Positions 1 to 12,534 of a stretch of DNA of 64,000 nt are shown one piece after another. Source of the stretch: Zoroaster sp. YZ-2022 (taxonomy: Eukaryota; Echinodermata; Asteroidea; Forcipulatida; Zoroasteridae); contig CM055822.1 of assembly GCA_029582265.1 (NCBI GenBank), forward strand, positions 43,150,733 through 43,214,732. Reading direction: 5' to 3'. The translations under genes were made by a program, and so were the position numbers. Numbering within the stretch: the stretch's first letter is position 1; every line of letters starts with the position of its first letter. The notes beneath the pieces are model-generated. The model had not been told where the DNA came from, did no database searches, and saw nothing but the letters and a program-made list of their open reading frames with translations.

Positions 1-412
1 ACGCTTTCAGTGGCTAAACAATAGGGGCTCTTAGCAGATATCAATAATTTACTTTCCCTCATATTTAGAGAGGTTTTGTTATAAAGAAACTAAACGACAT
101 AGGTTTGATTATCTCAACCCAAGGTAAAATATTGTAAACAGTCATTTAGTCTTAACTTCTTTAGCTCGACTTCAGAAAAACCCTAAAGTTCACTATGGGG
201 GAAGAAATGACCTCTCTACGTTTCGCGTACAAACAGCACCAATATTTTCGGTGTTATTTACTAAACAAATTGCCAATATTTGGGTGATGTCGACTGAAAA
301 GATGACTTTGCAAGGACAATATTGGGGGTAATATTAATTCAAACAGATCTTCGGAACTTGATCCATTTATAGGCTTTTCCCCATTTTTCCTCTTTTCGTA
401 AAAACATTTCAG

Positions 413-1834
413 CAATCGACGGTTTTTCATCAATAAGAATTATGGCGGATGTGAAGTGGACGCTGGGTGGCTGGTTGTAGTTGATGCATCACCATATTGC
501 CCTTGGGAAAAGAGCAGTCCTATATACCCTGTCATACTATACAGCACAACCACAGGCGCAGTCATCTGGAACGATGCTGTAAATGGTAAAGAAAAACAAT
601 TAAACATGTATCGCCCGTGTTTTCCCCTATTTTACCGACAAATTTCTGAAAATGTTGGTTTCATTGGATTGGAACATCGATAATTTCCTGATATAGACAA
701 GAAAATAAATACTTTGAAATGTAATATTCAACAAAACAGTAGTCAGAAACTTAGTTTAACAGCAAGTATAAGTCAACATTAATTTTTGGCAGACTCACCA
801 TCAATTAAATATATTCTGGAACATATTTACTTTGAAATCGTGCCTCTCATGTTTATTTGTTATTAAGTATTAAGGAATGTGTAAAAACCAATGTTCCGAT
901 GTAAAAGAACATTATCGGAAAATTTGCCTTCAATAGCGCGAAACACAGGCGATACACCTCGAATAAGAAGTCTATTTCTGTAGCGTAGGGCCAACAAAAC
1001 GTCAGCGGCATGTTTTAGTTCAAAAGAGAAATATGGCCAAGGTCACCGGGAAATGTGTCCTGCTCTTTATGAAACGATGCACATAAAGCCTGCATGATTT
1101 TTACAATAGTGTGCAAGACCAGTTGCCACACCCCCACACCCCCACAACCCCATTCAGTGATGAGAAAAACTTCTTTGGAGACATTTGGCAGCGCGATGTC
1201 TCAGCCAAATTCAAGGCGCCCAACATTGGACGGGTCCAGAGGGGGCTTTCTTGGTAATGTATGGGATTGATAATTAAAAACAATAACCAAATGGTTGAAT
1301 GTTAAAGATGTACTTGGTTTAATAAAAACGGCAAACATAATTTGATGACGGGATCCATCGATATTTCCACCGCTCGAAGGCTATGATGTGCATGAAGCGG
1401 GTCAGATAACCTGTGTCATAACAGAGTGTTGTATCTCTTTGGAATTCCTTGCCTGGTGCATGTTTCCCTTCATCCTACGATCTATCTTGTTTCAAGAGGA
1501 ATCTCAATTCCCACCTTCAGCTCTTCTGAGCTTTTTACTTTTTTATTGTTCTTGTATTGTAGCCCCGTATCTTGCGTGTCTTTTAGCCTTATTTAGGGCG
1601 AATAAGCAGAGTTATTTAAAAAAAAGAGTACATCAAAATTGGGTCCCTCTCATTATGATAATTATGATTTTTCGGCAACTACCGAAATGTATCAAATACA
1701 TAAATGTTAAAGAAATTAAATACGAATCTATAAATTTAGTTTTATTTGTCTATTTCTATTTCTATTTCAATTTGTTTGCAGATGGTACGGTAGGCAGGGC
1801 GGATTACTTGGCCATCCACGTTGATACTGAGTGA
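413..1834 (+). CDS. Gene A: last two exons of a secreted apple/EGF-type family protein
   Basis: Two exons with good splice signals. The first is 413-585, after an AG at 411-412 and before a donor reading ATG/GTAAAG; the last is 1782-1834, after TTTGTTTGCAG. The donor leaves phase 1 and the last exon accepts phase 1. The first reads RRFFINKNYGGCEVDAGWL, then VVVDASPYCPW, a run of hydrophobic residues and VIWND. The last reads DGTVGRADYLAIHVDTE and a TGA stop. From memory, a FFVNxNYGGCxxDxGW block followed by a short ADxxAI tail closes a family of invertebrate secreted proteins with an apple domain, an EGF module and a C-terminal domain; a coral skeletal organic matrix protein is one member. 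Upstream exons lie left of the window. No stop interrupts what is visible, so the gene may be intact. Genes B (30.4 kb) and C (59.0 kb) are relatives on the same strand. Confidence 0.68.
604..960. mobile_element. TTAA-type MITE M1, copy in the last intron of gene A
   Basis: About 357 bp with degenerate terminal inverted repeats. The left end reads CATGTATCGCCCGTGTTTT and the right end reads back as GGTGTATCGCCTGTGTTTCG. A TTAA precedes the left end (600-603). The arms also share a subterminal CCAATGTTCCGATG / CATTGG segment. Copies lie at 32246, 56964, 57723 and (partial) 60185. It has no coding capacity. Confidence 0.7.
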
Positions 1835-3356
1835 GGTATGCCTAATGACATGAACACAGGATATTTCTGGTCTCCGAGAATCTGTGTTCTACTAAATAAT
1901 TACACAGATAAGAGAACTAAGCCTTTCTCATTAAAACAATTCTCTGATAAGTTTGATTCATTATTCACAATGTGAGACTTATAAATCATTTTAACATAAT
2001 TAATTTGTATAGATATATGAAATTCTTGAGTTATTAATTTGATAGAATAATCATAGAAACAAAGTGGCGTATCCAGAAGATGGTATATAATGCCCCCGCA
2101 TCTACTACAAAAGAGAGACAGGTGAAATTGACAATAGGAAAATTATCAGCACTATATTCCTGAATGTAGCTGAGCTACGTCACAAACTTCCAATCACATT
2201 TAAGATATCGAAATTTGTGTAAGGTGCCCCCTATAAAATTCTGGATCCGTTCCAGAAATTGTAAAATAATCCCAAATTCTATGTTTTGAGGAGTTGTGCA
2301 TGTTAAAATTAAGAAAAAATCAACTCATCTTTCAAGTTTAATGGTCCACACCACAGCATCGGTAATTCCTAAATCTTAAAACTTGTGATAAGCTTAAAAG
2401 GAAGATACAGCATTGGTAATGTTTGCAAAACTGCTTCTATGAGAATGCTTTACTCTCTTTGAATCAAAATACAAATTAAACAACCATCCTGTAAATGTTT
2501 CAGCTTAGTATTTTAAAAGTAAACTTAATACTCTCCTTTTCCCGAAAGCTTGTGTATCTTATATTTATTGCAATTTTAATGATTACTTAATGTTTGTATC
2601 GACAACCAGATTTTAGTAATGATTTTAATGATGTAATTTGACTTTTGTTCTACATGTTAGTACTGTTAGGCGCATTGATTATGTTGTAAATGAAAAATGC
2701 GCGGTTTACCCCGCCAATTTAAACACATTATTTGGTCATTTTCTTTAAAGAACTTTAATTTCTTTAAATTCGCGTCATTTTTACTGATCTGATCATAATT
2801 ATTAGTTGTTGTTGTTGTTGTTGTTGTTTTTTTTCATTGATGCGTTCAAATTAATTTCCAAGCAATCACCATTTCGTTCCTGTCATTCATAACTGCGTTT
2901 AGTTAATTCTATTTTGTTTTTCGGCATTCATGACTTTAGTTATTCTCATCCTGAAATTTGATGTTTCGCATCTTTTCTTGATTGATGCAGTCAAGTTAAC
3001 AATCATCGATGTGCGGAGGTATTGTATTTTCACTTTCGTTTAGGTCTATATGGGCAATCAATTTCAGTGCGTTCGCTCATTGTCGGCTATATACAGCTGT
3101 TAATTAATTCGAGGTTCTGGTGGGGAAATCAATTAGTCTTCTATTCTCATGAATAATAATGGCTAATTATTGAGGTAAATACACAAAATGAGCTACTTTT
3201 ATGTTCAAAGGCATTGTGGATGATTTATATAGTTTGTATTTCATTATTCAACACAACGTACACTGCTTAATTTAACAATTACGGATGTATACATGCATAG
3301 TCCCTTTATTTCGCTATATACTTAACTGTCAATTTAATTTGTAAAGGGAAGATGTA
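1835..3356. other. Intergenic, no gene seen
   Basis: AT-rich sequence downstream of gene A. No convincing coding signal on either strand. It contains a short (TTG)n run at about 2805-2827. Nothing else stands out. Confidence 0.6.
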
Positions 3357-3478
3357 CTGCAAAAACGGTGGTGTTACTACATCCATTGGTGTTCATATTA
3401 AGCATTGTCCAATATGAACACTATGAAAGACTTAAGACTTAACACCACTGGTGTTATTTTAACACCACGGTTTTGCAG
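3357..3478. mobile_element. Small MITE with GGTGGTGTTA inverted ends
   Basis: 122 bp. The left end CTGCAAAAACGGTGGTGTTA is matched in inverse by a right end reading TAACACCACGGTTTTGCAG, one base shorter. The middle holds a second inverted pair around GTGTTCATATT / AATATGAACAC. A diverged half-copy (AACACCACGGTTT) lies near 4014-4027. Confidence 0.65.
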
Positions 3479-4702
3479 GATACAGCATTTATAATGTTTC
3501 AGATTCTTACGTCATGTTGTTAACGAGAATAAAAGTGAAAATACATTTCATTCTAAAGTGGAATTTAAGAGAGAATATACTCTTTCCTAATTTTAAACTG
3601 GATTTTTTTTAACTTCTGTTATAAAAAGTACCTCAGACAAAATTATTTCTAGGGAAGATTGATATCATCATCACCTTGAGACCAAGTAAGTTTCTAATTA
3701 CAATTCAATCATTTTGTTATTCTGAATTACCAATCCTAATACTTTTAACTGGTACTCTTCCATTTTCCTGATATAAAGAAAGTAATCACCGACCGAATCA
3801 TCCTCAAACTTGTTTTTCAAGCTTGTTTACAATTAAACCAATGTTTATATAGTTTTATTTTGTTTTATTGACGAATAAAGCATTTTTGTATTAATGTTTT
3901 TGTCCCTCCAAAAATACATAATAATCTGTAGACAAATGAAAGGGTATAATAGATTGATTTGTAAAGAGGCATTCAAAGGAAGTAGCCTAATTTGAACACA
4001 ATGGTGTAGTTTGGAACACCACGGTTTGTGTAGTGTTTTTGTAGTGTACATTGGCCATCACCAGATTATCAAATTTACAAATTATTACGTAAAAGCTTAC
4101 TTGATGTTAAGTAGGTACAAGGATCAATCATCCTAAGAAGTTATTCCGTTAACCTTGTTTTTCATCTTTAATAGTGATCACAAAAATCGTTCTGTCGAAT
4201 TTACAAAAAGTTGCCTTTTGTCATCATTTTGTAAAACACAAAAACATGTGACAGTTTTTTTCGTTTTCTCCAAAACGTTAGCACCTATTGAGATGAAACT
4301 TTTACAGGTATACTTGTTATGACATACACGTATTTCTCTAACTCTAGAGGGTTGAAATGAAATGTACTAAGCAGTGGTTACATGTATTAATGGTATACTG
4401 AATACTCATAGGGTGATTGCTAGGTTTACCTATACAGTTTTTGGAAGTGCGTTATTTCTGAATTGTTTCATAACTTTTAGGAATGTGTTGGTAATTTTTA
4501 GCTTAAAAATAGAACAAATAGAACAATAAGTAAACAAAATAATAATCACATTATCGATTATCGGTTAAGAGGAAATTTTCACAGAACTGTTATGCAGGCA
4601 AAATTCCTTTTTTTGCAGAACTGTTTGTTTTATCAGGTAGTGTTTGTTGTCAACCAAATGTACATGCAAAATGTGTATACTTTGGTTTTGTCTGTTTCAT
4701 AG

Positions 4703-5062
4703 TGGATTTGTTGTTTAGCGAAATCTTGTGTTTGATTCCAATTTCTTGCAAAATATAATTCACACTAAACTATAATGATTTCTTATGTAAAAAACAAAAA
4801 AACAAAAAACAAAAAGGTGCAATGCAGGAGGCGTGGCTTAGCCTATGTTGAAATTACGTCACACTTACCACCCAGTTATAATTGGATTAGTTGTTTAGCG
4901 AAATCTTGTGTTTGATTCCAATTTCTTGCAAAATTTAATTCACACTAAATTATAATGATTTCTTATGTAAAAAACAAACAAAAAACAAACAAAAACGGTG
5001 CAATGCAGGAGGTGTGGCTTAGCCTATGTTGAAATTACATCACACTTACCACCCAGTTATTG
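4703..5062. repeat. Tandem duplication of a ~180-bp unit
   Basis: Units at 4703-4880 and 4883-5062 are nearly identical. Each starts around TTGTTTAGCGAAATCTTGTG and ends with CACACTTACCACCCAGTTAT. They differ mainly in the A-rich middle (ACAAAAAAC-type runs). It is a recent local duplication with no coding signal. Confidence 0.85.
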
Positions 5063-5223
5063 TTTGTTTACATTACTTGTATGCAGCTAGTTTCTCAAAT
5101 ACATTTCAATCTAAATATTTATTAGGATTTGAAGCTTTGCATGGTGGAAGTAAAGTAGGAGTAAGGTTTGGGGGTAGCACCATGTAAACAATCTCTTAGG
5201 AGTTCCTACCTCTAGAGTCAGGC

Positions 5224-5310
5224 ATTCCCCTGAAGACAATCAGAGCAGTATACTGATTGAAACGTCGATTTTCTCACCACCGGTTCTTCAGAACCAACAC
5301 TTAGTTTAAC
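5224..5310 (+). repeat. Single arm related to the foldback family
   Basis: It contains CTGAAGACAATCAGAGCA, TACTGATTGAAACGTCG and GGTTCTTCAGAACC in the same order as the right arms of the foldbacks at 11.1 and 42.6 kb, but more diverged and without an inverted partner. Confidence 0.5.
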
Positions 5311-5320
5311 TCCTAAATAC

Positions 5321-5645
5321 CTTTTCACACGATCAACTCTCTATCCATGCCGGTCAAAATCTACACTGATCCAATCCGTGTTGACCCGTCAACACGGGTC
5401 AACAACGCATTGCTTTCACACTTGCTACACTTGAACCCATTTGTGCTACACGTGTAACTGGTTGGAATTTTGTACATGGGTTGAGAGCTCTCAACACACC
5501 AACCGAGCAGGGTTGGTTTGGACACGGATCGAGCGCTCTAAACAGGTCAACGCTGTGTTGAAATGTTGTAGTGTGAAAAGGTCCGTCCAGAATACACGTG
5601 TCTAACACGTGTCTAACACGGAGATTTTCTGTAGTGTGAAAAGAT
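5321..5645. mobile_element. MITE-like element with CTTTTCACAC ends
   Basis: The left end CTTTTCACACGATCAACT and the right end, reading inversely AAGATCTTTTCACACTACAG, share a CTTTTCACAC core. The interior is unusually rich in hexamers such as CAACAC, GTTGAC and CACGTG, with many short inverted pairs. No coding capacity. The boundaries are approximate. Confidence 0.4.
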
Positions 5646-6013
5646 CTTAAGATATTCTTTATACAGTGCTACTTCAATCTTACTCCTAAATATTGATTAT
5701 TTATTTAAGAACTTTCTAATGTTTTGAACTAAATATTTAAGAGAGTATGTGATACCATCACAAAGAGATCATAAGGTTATATTTATACTAAAACTATTAA
5801 TTTGTTTTAAATTTGCTGTTAAACAAAATAAATATGTAGGCATACAACTTTATCTCAATATCTCAATAAATACATCTGTTTTAATCTCAAGTAAAGCGAA
5901 TCCCTTTCCTTTATTTTCTCTTTTCTACATATTTCATTAGGTTTCTTTCAGATAACTTTTTTGGGTAATGTTAGTCCTCCCTGACTAATATATATGTACA
6001 AAGACAAATTACA

Positions 6014-6068
6014 AGAGCGGGATTTGAACCAGCGACCTACAGGCGCTGTTCCAACTGAGACGTCAGTT
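6014..6068 (-). repeat. tRNA-like sequence (probable SINE head)
   Basis: On the minus strand it reads GACGTCTCAGTTGGAACAGC, then GCCTGTAGGTCGC and TGGTTCAAATCCCGCTC. The first part resembles a pol III A box and GGTTCAAATCC a B box, with tRNA-like spacing. A folded acceptor stem is not evident, so it is more likely a SINE or pseudo-tRNA than a working tRNA. Confidence 0.45.
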
Positions 6069-6641
6069 CCTTTTATTGTTTGATGTCATATTACAAAAGT
6101 TGCATCTTCTCCTTCAGGTGCTCCCCGCTTGACTGTCGCTTCCCAGGTTGCATAGTAACATGAGGCGAAATTCCTTGCTGTATTGGTTCAAAGACTTCTG
6201 ACTAAAGTCTCACCATGAAAGCCCCCTCTTCCCCCATCCACAATTTGGCTGAGATATCGTGCTGCCAAGTATTTCCAAATAAACTCAGTTTTAATTGAAC
6301 ATTGAATGGGAGTAGTGACAACAGGTTTTGCATACCATTGTAGATGGCTGAATTAATAGTTGGTCGCTTATTCAAATCTAGTTCTAGTCAATTTGATTTG
6401 TTTACTTAATTGATATAATGTACCTAATCTGTGGCCCTCGTGGTATATTTGATAATAACACGAAATTGTTTGAAAATTTCTTTGAAAATTTATTCTTATA
6501 CCGATATGAGGTCGTACCTGTCAGACGTGTTTTCAGATCGCTCCCCCGAAAAAAATTGTTCAACAAAAATTTGTCTACCAACGCTCGATCGTATTTATCG
6601 TATTTAGTATTCAGTGATTGCTAAGATCACCAGTACACTGT

Positions 6642-7469
6642 TATGGCAGAATCTACTGAGTTAAACAAGACAAGAACCAGCCGAAAAAAACAAGGAACCC
6701 ACGCCTAATCAGTCGAGCTTGAGTGACTCAATCTAAGATGGCTGCCGTGCATGCACCTGCCGCGACTCTGTCACCGAGGTGCACACAAAACTGGACAAGA
6801 TCCTCGATACCCTAGCCACCATGAGATCGAGACTGTCTGAACATGGAGACAAAACTCAGCGCAGCGCAAAACTCCAGTCACGATCACGACATCCAGGATC
6901 TAATAGCTGGCCTAAATATGATGGGTGAGAGAGTCCAATCATTGACACCCATGATCAACAACCAAACAACCGCAAACTACAAGCTGGAACAACAATGAAC
7001 AACAAACAACGAACAACGACCTCCAAAACAGAAGTAGACGCAACAACATCATCATACATGGGGTTCCAGAGGGATCTGAAGGAACACAAAGCTGTGAGGA
7101 AATTGAAGTGGAGCGGGCCCAGCGCACCCCTTGTCGGGGAGCAGCCAATACGATCGGCCCCGTCCCATCCATTGCAGGTTGTTACGGTCAGGCGACAGGC
7201 AGACCATTTTGAAGCAAGCTTCCAAATCCCTCAAGAACAACCCATTCAAGGGATCGAATATATATATTTCCGATGATGTGACCAGCTCCGTGCGAAATGG
7301 CCGTAAACAACTACGGGAAAACCGCCTGCCGGGCATCAGACGTGACGAGCGAGTAAGCTTCGCCTACATTCCGTGGACTATCCCGGCCTCTATCGCCTAC
7401 AAGCTCTACAAGTACAACGGACCATTTAAGTCATTTCGCCTTGGAGATGAGGCACCCAAATTCTACTGA
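6642..7469 (+). pseudogene. LINE ORF1 protein remnant (Transposase_22-like)
   Basis: The start MAESTELNKTRTSRKKQG runs into a stop. The next segments, in shifting frames, give a coiled-coil-like stretch (HTKLDKILDTLATMRSRLSE), then RRNNIIIHGVPEGSEG, then IGPRPIHCRLLRSGDRQTI and NIYISDDVTSSVRNGRKQL. This order (coiled coil, RNA-binding domain with an NNIIIHGxPE start, basic C-terminal domain) is that of L1-type ORF1 proteins, which bind retroelement RNA as trimers. At least three frameshifts and one stop make it dead. No ORF2 follows, so only this part survives. Confidence 0.65.
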
Positions 7470-7470
7470 T

Positions 7471-9262
7471 CAGCCACCACATCCCGATATCTCAAGCTAA
7501 GTTTTCTCAACTATAGTATTTACTCATCAAACTTTCACAAATAATCTTGTATTTAGTATAATTTCATTGGAACTCCCTTTAGGCCTACTGCATTTCTTGG
7601 ACAAACAGCAGTAAAATTACTACCATATTTACTGTGTATTTATAACCAAATTGTCCGGATGAAATACTCTTGAAGATACCTGGGGCGTTTAATCGAATTT
7701 GTTGTTTCTTATATGCCTACACAATACACATTATTATATGGAAGCTCATACGATCATGCTTGTATTTACATGTATTCACAGTTACTATTTCCCTGATCGC
7801 TACTATACGTAGTACGTTGCTATACGTTTATATACGTTGCGGAGGACGATACTTTTCACTACATTTCTTGCTGGGAACCCTATTTTTCGCTGCCATAGAA
7901 ACGGTCATTGTACCTATTGTGATTTAAAAAACTCAACATACTACAGCTTGTGCTCATTCATCAACCATTATTAGTGACCCATATGATTGACAAGTAAACC
8001 TATTATACATTATAGTAGTATATAAAATGGGGGTACTCCACCACTCCCAAAACCCTCATTTTTAGAACCAACTGGATCAGTCTCCCCTCCCCTATCGTAG
8101 CAGGGGGACCGGTGTCGGTCCCCTTGCCGCTCCCCCTACCGGTCCCCATCCCCTTCCCTCCCTCTCTCCTCAAAATGATATTTTTATTTTTACAAAATGA
8201 GAAAACCAAAAAATAAAATTTAGTATTATTGTAAATACGATGGTAAACTACAAAGCGCAGCGCCTTTCACAACTCAAATAATATTCAGATGGATGAACCA
8301 TCTGGCAAGTATGGTGGTAGACTGATTAAAGTAGATTACCTATAGTAGCGATTTAAAAAAATCATTTAGATACTTTACCCACTGAAAGCATTATTCCGTG
8401 CGAATGGCTTTTAGTGGTTTCGACCGAAAGGTGTCGCCTCCCAAGCGTGTGTGGAGACACATTTTGTCCGCTGCATCGGTGGCGAATTCGGACGGGAAAA
8501 TCTTTAAGTAGGTTTAATTTAACCTATCTAATACCAACATGGTTCAGATGGCGCAGCACGTTGGCCGGACCACTGGAAGTGTCAATCGCTGGACTTCCAG
8601 AGGTGGGACGCACCGGTTCGAAGCCCTAGAACATACCTAATTCAGGGACATGGCAGCTGCGGCAGCAGCAACGGTTTGGGGGCCGCCATGTCTCTCTCCT
8701 ATTCGATAGTTGGTTACAGTGCGGGAAAGTAAAGGAGGGACCGGGGGTCTGCCGATTCCCCCAGAAGGGTGCTCAGGTGGTTATCACGCTGGGCTCGCCA
8801 AGAAGATTCAACGCTCCCCAATGCCTGGTCATTACCTCTGACTAACTTTCTGCAGAAATTAGTTTTGAAAAAATATATAAATAATAGCTTTAAGTACTAT
8901 TATTTTATTTTAAAATTGACTCACTCACAAAGCATGTCACTTAACGTTGTGTCCCTTATTAATATACAGCTGTTTGATTGAATTCCACCCTCTAGAGTAG
9001 TGAAAACGTCCACACTGAAAAGCAGCCATTTTGGAAAAAGACCTTACGCTTGAAATCAAAGTAGAACCACTTTTTCAGGGCCTAGTGTATGCAAAATACT
9101 CACGGTTGGAATTCAAGGATCCCAGGTTATGATAGTGGGCCATTTTTACACAATCCATCAAATGAATGGGCCTCAAATCTTTGTTTTTCAGAAAAATTGT
9201 GGGTTTACACTTTATGGTAAACAGCTCAGCGCATGAATTTCTCAATATTTAGTGGGGTGCAC
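7471..9262. other. Intergenic with repeat debris
   Basis: No supported gene. 8035-8165 is a C/T-rich block with GGTCCCC and ACCGGTCCCC repeats. 8535-8625 has a weak tRNA-like pattern (TGGTTCAGATGGCGCAGC, then CCGGTTCGAAGCCC). The short open frames here look like chance frames. Confidence 0.5.
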
Positions 9263-9318
9263 TAATTACTACTCAATTGAGAATTTCACATGGTGTCACC
9301 GCAAGTAGTCTTACTTAT
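9263..9318. repeat. Solitary foldback arm end
   Basis: CTAATTACTACTCAATTGAG, then AATTTCACATGGTGTCACCG, then TCTTACTTA. The same segment forms both ends of the foldbacks at 11105-11319 and 42623-43809. Confidence 0.7.
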
Positions 9319-9434
9319 TACAAAACCAAATGAAAATAAAAAATTATCACGTTGGACTTCAAAATCAATGAGCATTCTCGTTATCTTTCCATCACATCAA
9401 ATGATGATGAATCTTCTTTCATAGCAAACAGTCA

Positions 9435-9515
9435 GGGGAAGTGGTGGTCTAATGGATTAGACGCTTGACATCCGTACCGGCGATCCCGGTTCAAATCCCG
9501 CCTGCGTTTTTCCCC
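9435..9515 (+). tRNA. tRNA-like sequence, probably a pseudogene or SINE head
   Basis: GGGGAA at the start can pair with TTCCCC at the end. Inside are an A-box-like TGGTCTAATGGATTAGACG and a B-box GGTTCAAATCC. The T stem is imperfect and the anticodon arm is not clear, so function is doubtful and no amino acid is assigned. Confidence 0.4.
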
Positions 9516-9779
9516 TTTTATTGTGTAGCAATACATTTCAAACCCTTTATTTAAACACTCTTTTTAGATTTATACAAAACGTTTTACAGATCGACGGCTC
9601 AGACCCCCCACTGATCACCCATGATATTTGTGCATAATGTATCCAAAACGCGTCCACTAATAAATTATGCTTAACATTTTTGAACTATTGTTTATGACCC
9701 CCTCATTAACTATTGTTTATGACCTGCGCATACCCATCTATTGAACATTCAGTATGCTGATCTGGAAAAAATAAGGCAA

Positions 9780-10800
9780 GTAACCTCTTCCATTGCATTC
9801 TGGGTCTCTAATATGGCCGCCATTACGTAAAAAAATGCAATATAATATTTGTTTATGTTTTTCGCAACCCTGTCAAGCCTGTTCTTTTCTTCTGGTATCC
9901 AACCTTCCGTATTTTCTTAAATCTTCAACCGATTTTCATGAAACTTCGTAGGTATGTTCAGTTGAAAAAGATATCGCATGAGGTCATCAAAACTTCCATA
10001 GGTCACCGTAAAGGGCCCTATATCTATTACATTTTAAAAATGTTCTTGTAACAACAGTATTTTCCTATATTATCCTTAATTTCATCCGTTGGCTATCAAA
10101 ATTGCCACAGAACAAGCAATAATGTGAAGTCACTTAGAACACCTGTTGAGGGCGCTATAACCAATTTTCTCGAGTAGCTTCCCCGAGGTAACCCAAGAAA
10201 GTCACACGGGTGAGTCCCCTTGCGCGAGCTAATCGAACGCGCATTCGCCCTATTGCGGTCGTTAACCCTATCAGGCCGGGGGGGGGGGGGCACAATGTTC
10301 ATAGTTGCCATTGCAACGGTTAATTTGGATAGGTCCTATTGAATTTCCACTTTTTGTTAAAAATACCAGATTTTGTATACTGTAAAATTTTGGACAACAT
10401 CGAGTCATGTGACCACTTCCAATGCATTCTTGAAATCTAATATGGCCGCCATTACGTTTAAATGCAATATCTAAATATATCAACTGATGCCATGAATAGC
10501 TTGAGTACCATGGATGTTATTATAGCTGTATTTAATGTACCATTTGCCTTGGATTTTGAGTCAAAATTTAAAAAAATCAATAAAATTACCAAAAATCTTG
10601 TTCGTGCATTGAAGACAATATTTGTGCAAAATTTCATGGCCAACGAATGCAAATTAAGGAAGTTATGGGAAAATACATTTTTAACCAAAAATAAGGAAAA
10701 CGACCAAAAATGGGAATAGCGCATCTAACGGTGACCTATGAAAGTTTTCATGGCCTCATTCGATAGATCATTTCTAACCGAACATACCTACGAAGAATAC
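9780..10800. repeat. Diverged repeat unit with ~70-bp inverted arms
   Basis: The left arm at about 9945-10015 (TTCGTAGGTATGTTCAG ... CCATAGGTCACCGTA) is matched inversely at about 10725-10795 (CGGTGACCTATGAAAG ... GAACATACCTACGAA). The motif TAATATGGCCGCCATTACGT occurs twice inside (9811 and 10439), and a related CGCCAATACGTTTAAATGC lies near 63470. Open frames on both strands in 10458-10940 are compositional. Confidence 0.6.
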
Positions 10801-11104
10801 AGAAAGCAGTTTAAATTTAGAGGCAAGCAAAATTTCGACTTTACGCCAACAAAACCCACTTATTGTATGCTGCAGTGTTGTTTGTGCATTTTTATTTTTG
10901 AAATAAATACGTTGATGGCGCACGGACGTGTTTCATGACCACGCTCTCAATTTCAGCCCTCGGATCAAGACAATTCTATCCGTAAGTGATGTAGACATCA
11001 TTGCCTTAATTTGGTGTCTCTACAAACTGATACAAGGCATTTTTGCTACATTTCTGGACTGGCACTCAAGAACGCCACCACCATGTACAGCAATAAGGTT
11101 TCGT

Positions 11105-11319
11105 AAGTAAGACTAATTGCGGTGACACCATGTGAAATTCTCAATTGAGTAGTAATTAGTTCCGAAAAGAACTCGACGTTTCGATCAGTATGCTCTGATC
11201 ATCTCAGGAGAATCAGAGCATACTGATCGAAACGTCGAGTTGCAACATCCAGTTCTTTTCGGAACTAATTACTACTCAATTGAGAATTTCACGAGGTGTC
11301 ACCGCAAAAGTCTTACTTA
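11105..11319. mobile_element. 215-bp near-perfect foldback element
   Basis: The left arm starts AAGTAAGACTAATTGCGG and the right arm ends with the inverse, CCGCAAAAGTCTTACTT. The arms are about 100 bp and meet near 11205-11215. Each arm contains CGACGTTTCGATCAGTATG or its complement. The arms match those of the element at 42623-43809. Confidence 0.85.
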
Positions 11320-11329
11320 TCCTCTTCAC

Positions 11330-12520
11330 CATACAAAGCTACAAGTTTTAACAATAAGGTTTCGAACGGCCATACCTTGAAATGAACGAACACTATCATA
11401 TTCAACACTCACCATTTGAAAAACGCCGTTTCGCCTCAAAAAATATATTACGCAATCAACAAAGAAATCGGAACAATAGGTACAATCAAATGTATAACAC
11501 CACTTGAAAATGGCTGGTTCAACATGACTTTCGACAACGAGCAGCACTGTGAGAAAACGGCACTGCAAGGCTTAATGATAAAGAAATAGTTGATTCAATG
11601 CGATAGAGCAAATGTGCAGAATACCGCAGTTGTTTACGTCAAAGCACCATACGAGATGGCAGACAACGCTGTAGTCACAGCTTTGACTTTTTACGGCACA
11701 GTCGCTAATATTCGTCGACAAATACACGATTTTGAAGAAAGCATAGAAACCGGAGTACGAAGCTGTATGATAAAAAAACATAAGCGACCAATCCCCAGTT
11801 ATATAAAGACAAGAGGATTCCCACTCCCAGTAAGACACCGGGGTCAACAGAAGACATTCAAAATTTGCAACGAGCCTGGTCATTTTGCTCAAGATTGTCT
11901 ACATCAGGGTAGCCTTGATCAAGGCGCGTTGGAACGGTTTGGTCGCATAATTTTGCCCTGTTTTACAGCTATCCTAACACCAGCGCACATGGAGAGAGTG
12001 TACGGATTCATATGCACAACTGTATCTACAACTTAGTTATTGACCTCACTTTACAGTGTACATGTCCGGAGCTGGAGCCGGGGACGGCGCACTGTGTGTG
12101 TGTTCTGAATTTCTCGGGTTAGCAATCGGTACGGGCCGGGGGTGGGAATACCGTGGTAAGTGCGCACTAGAACATCCTTGGTAAAGGCTAACATCGGGGT
12201 CGATGTTTCATATGCAACAGCGATCAACACAGAACATCCTTGCATGACGATGAAGAAGAGCAAGAGTTGTCTCAAACCCCTATTGTTTTTGCACACGATT
12301 GTATCAACACCAAGGAGAAAGACAACGGTGAATATGAAGATGACAGCCAAAACGGAGACAGAGGATATCCCACCCTCCGAAGATGACAACGATGACAATG
12401 TCAACGAGTCGACAACAATAAATATGATGTCTGTTAAATCGAGCAAAGATAAATCAAACCCTGAACTAGAAGTGCAACCAAACAATTTATGCGGTGAATG
12501 CCCATGGTAGTCCTTTATGG
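11330..12520 (+). pseudogene. Retroelement ORF1/gag-like protein with one CCHC-type knuckle
   Basis: Coding continues from about 11450 (YYAINKEIGTIGTIKCITPL, ENGWFNMTFDNE) through one in-frame TAG at 11587-11589 into VYVKAPYEMADNAVVTAL, IETGVRSCMIKKHKRPIPSY and LPVRHRGQQKT. A knuckle-like CNEPGHFAQDC follows; the first expected cysteine is missing (FKIC). After a stop near 12036, an acidic tail (HDDEEEQELSQTP, later IPPSEDDNDDNVNES) carries on in two frames. From memory the series matches the CCHC ORF1 proteins of invertebrate LINEs often labelled ZCCHC3-like, which bind element RNA. No reverse transcriptase follows. It is dead through stops and a frameshift. Confidence 0.6.
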
Positions 12521-12534
12521 CCAAGTATCGATAT

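Noticed and set aside
6995..7276. THAP-like reading (KWSGPSAP ... DHFEASF)
   Set aside because: It is out of frame with the clear LINE ORF1 coding signal and lacks the N-terminal cysteines.
7052..7336. Minus-strand frame across the LINE ORF1 remnant
   Set aside because: Shadow of the plus-strand coding sequence (NIYISDDVTSSVRNGRK).
10458..10938. Overlapping open frames on both strands
   Set aside because: They lie in a repeat with copies at 9.8 and 63.5 kb, are Lys/Asn-rich, and show no family match.
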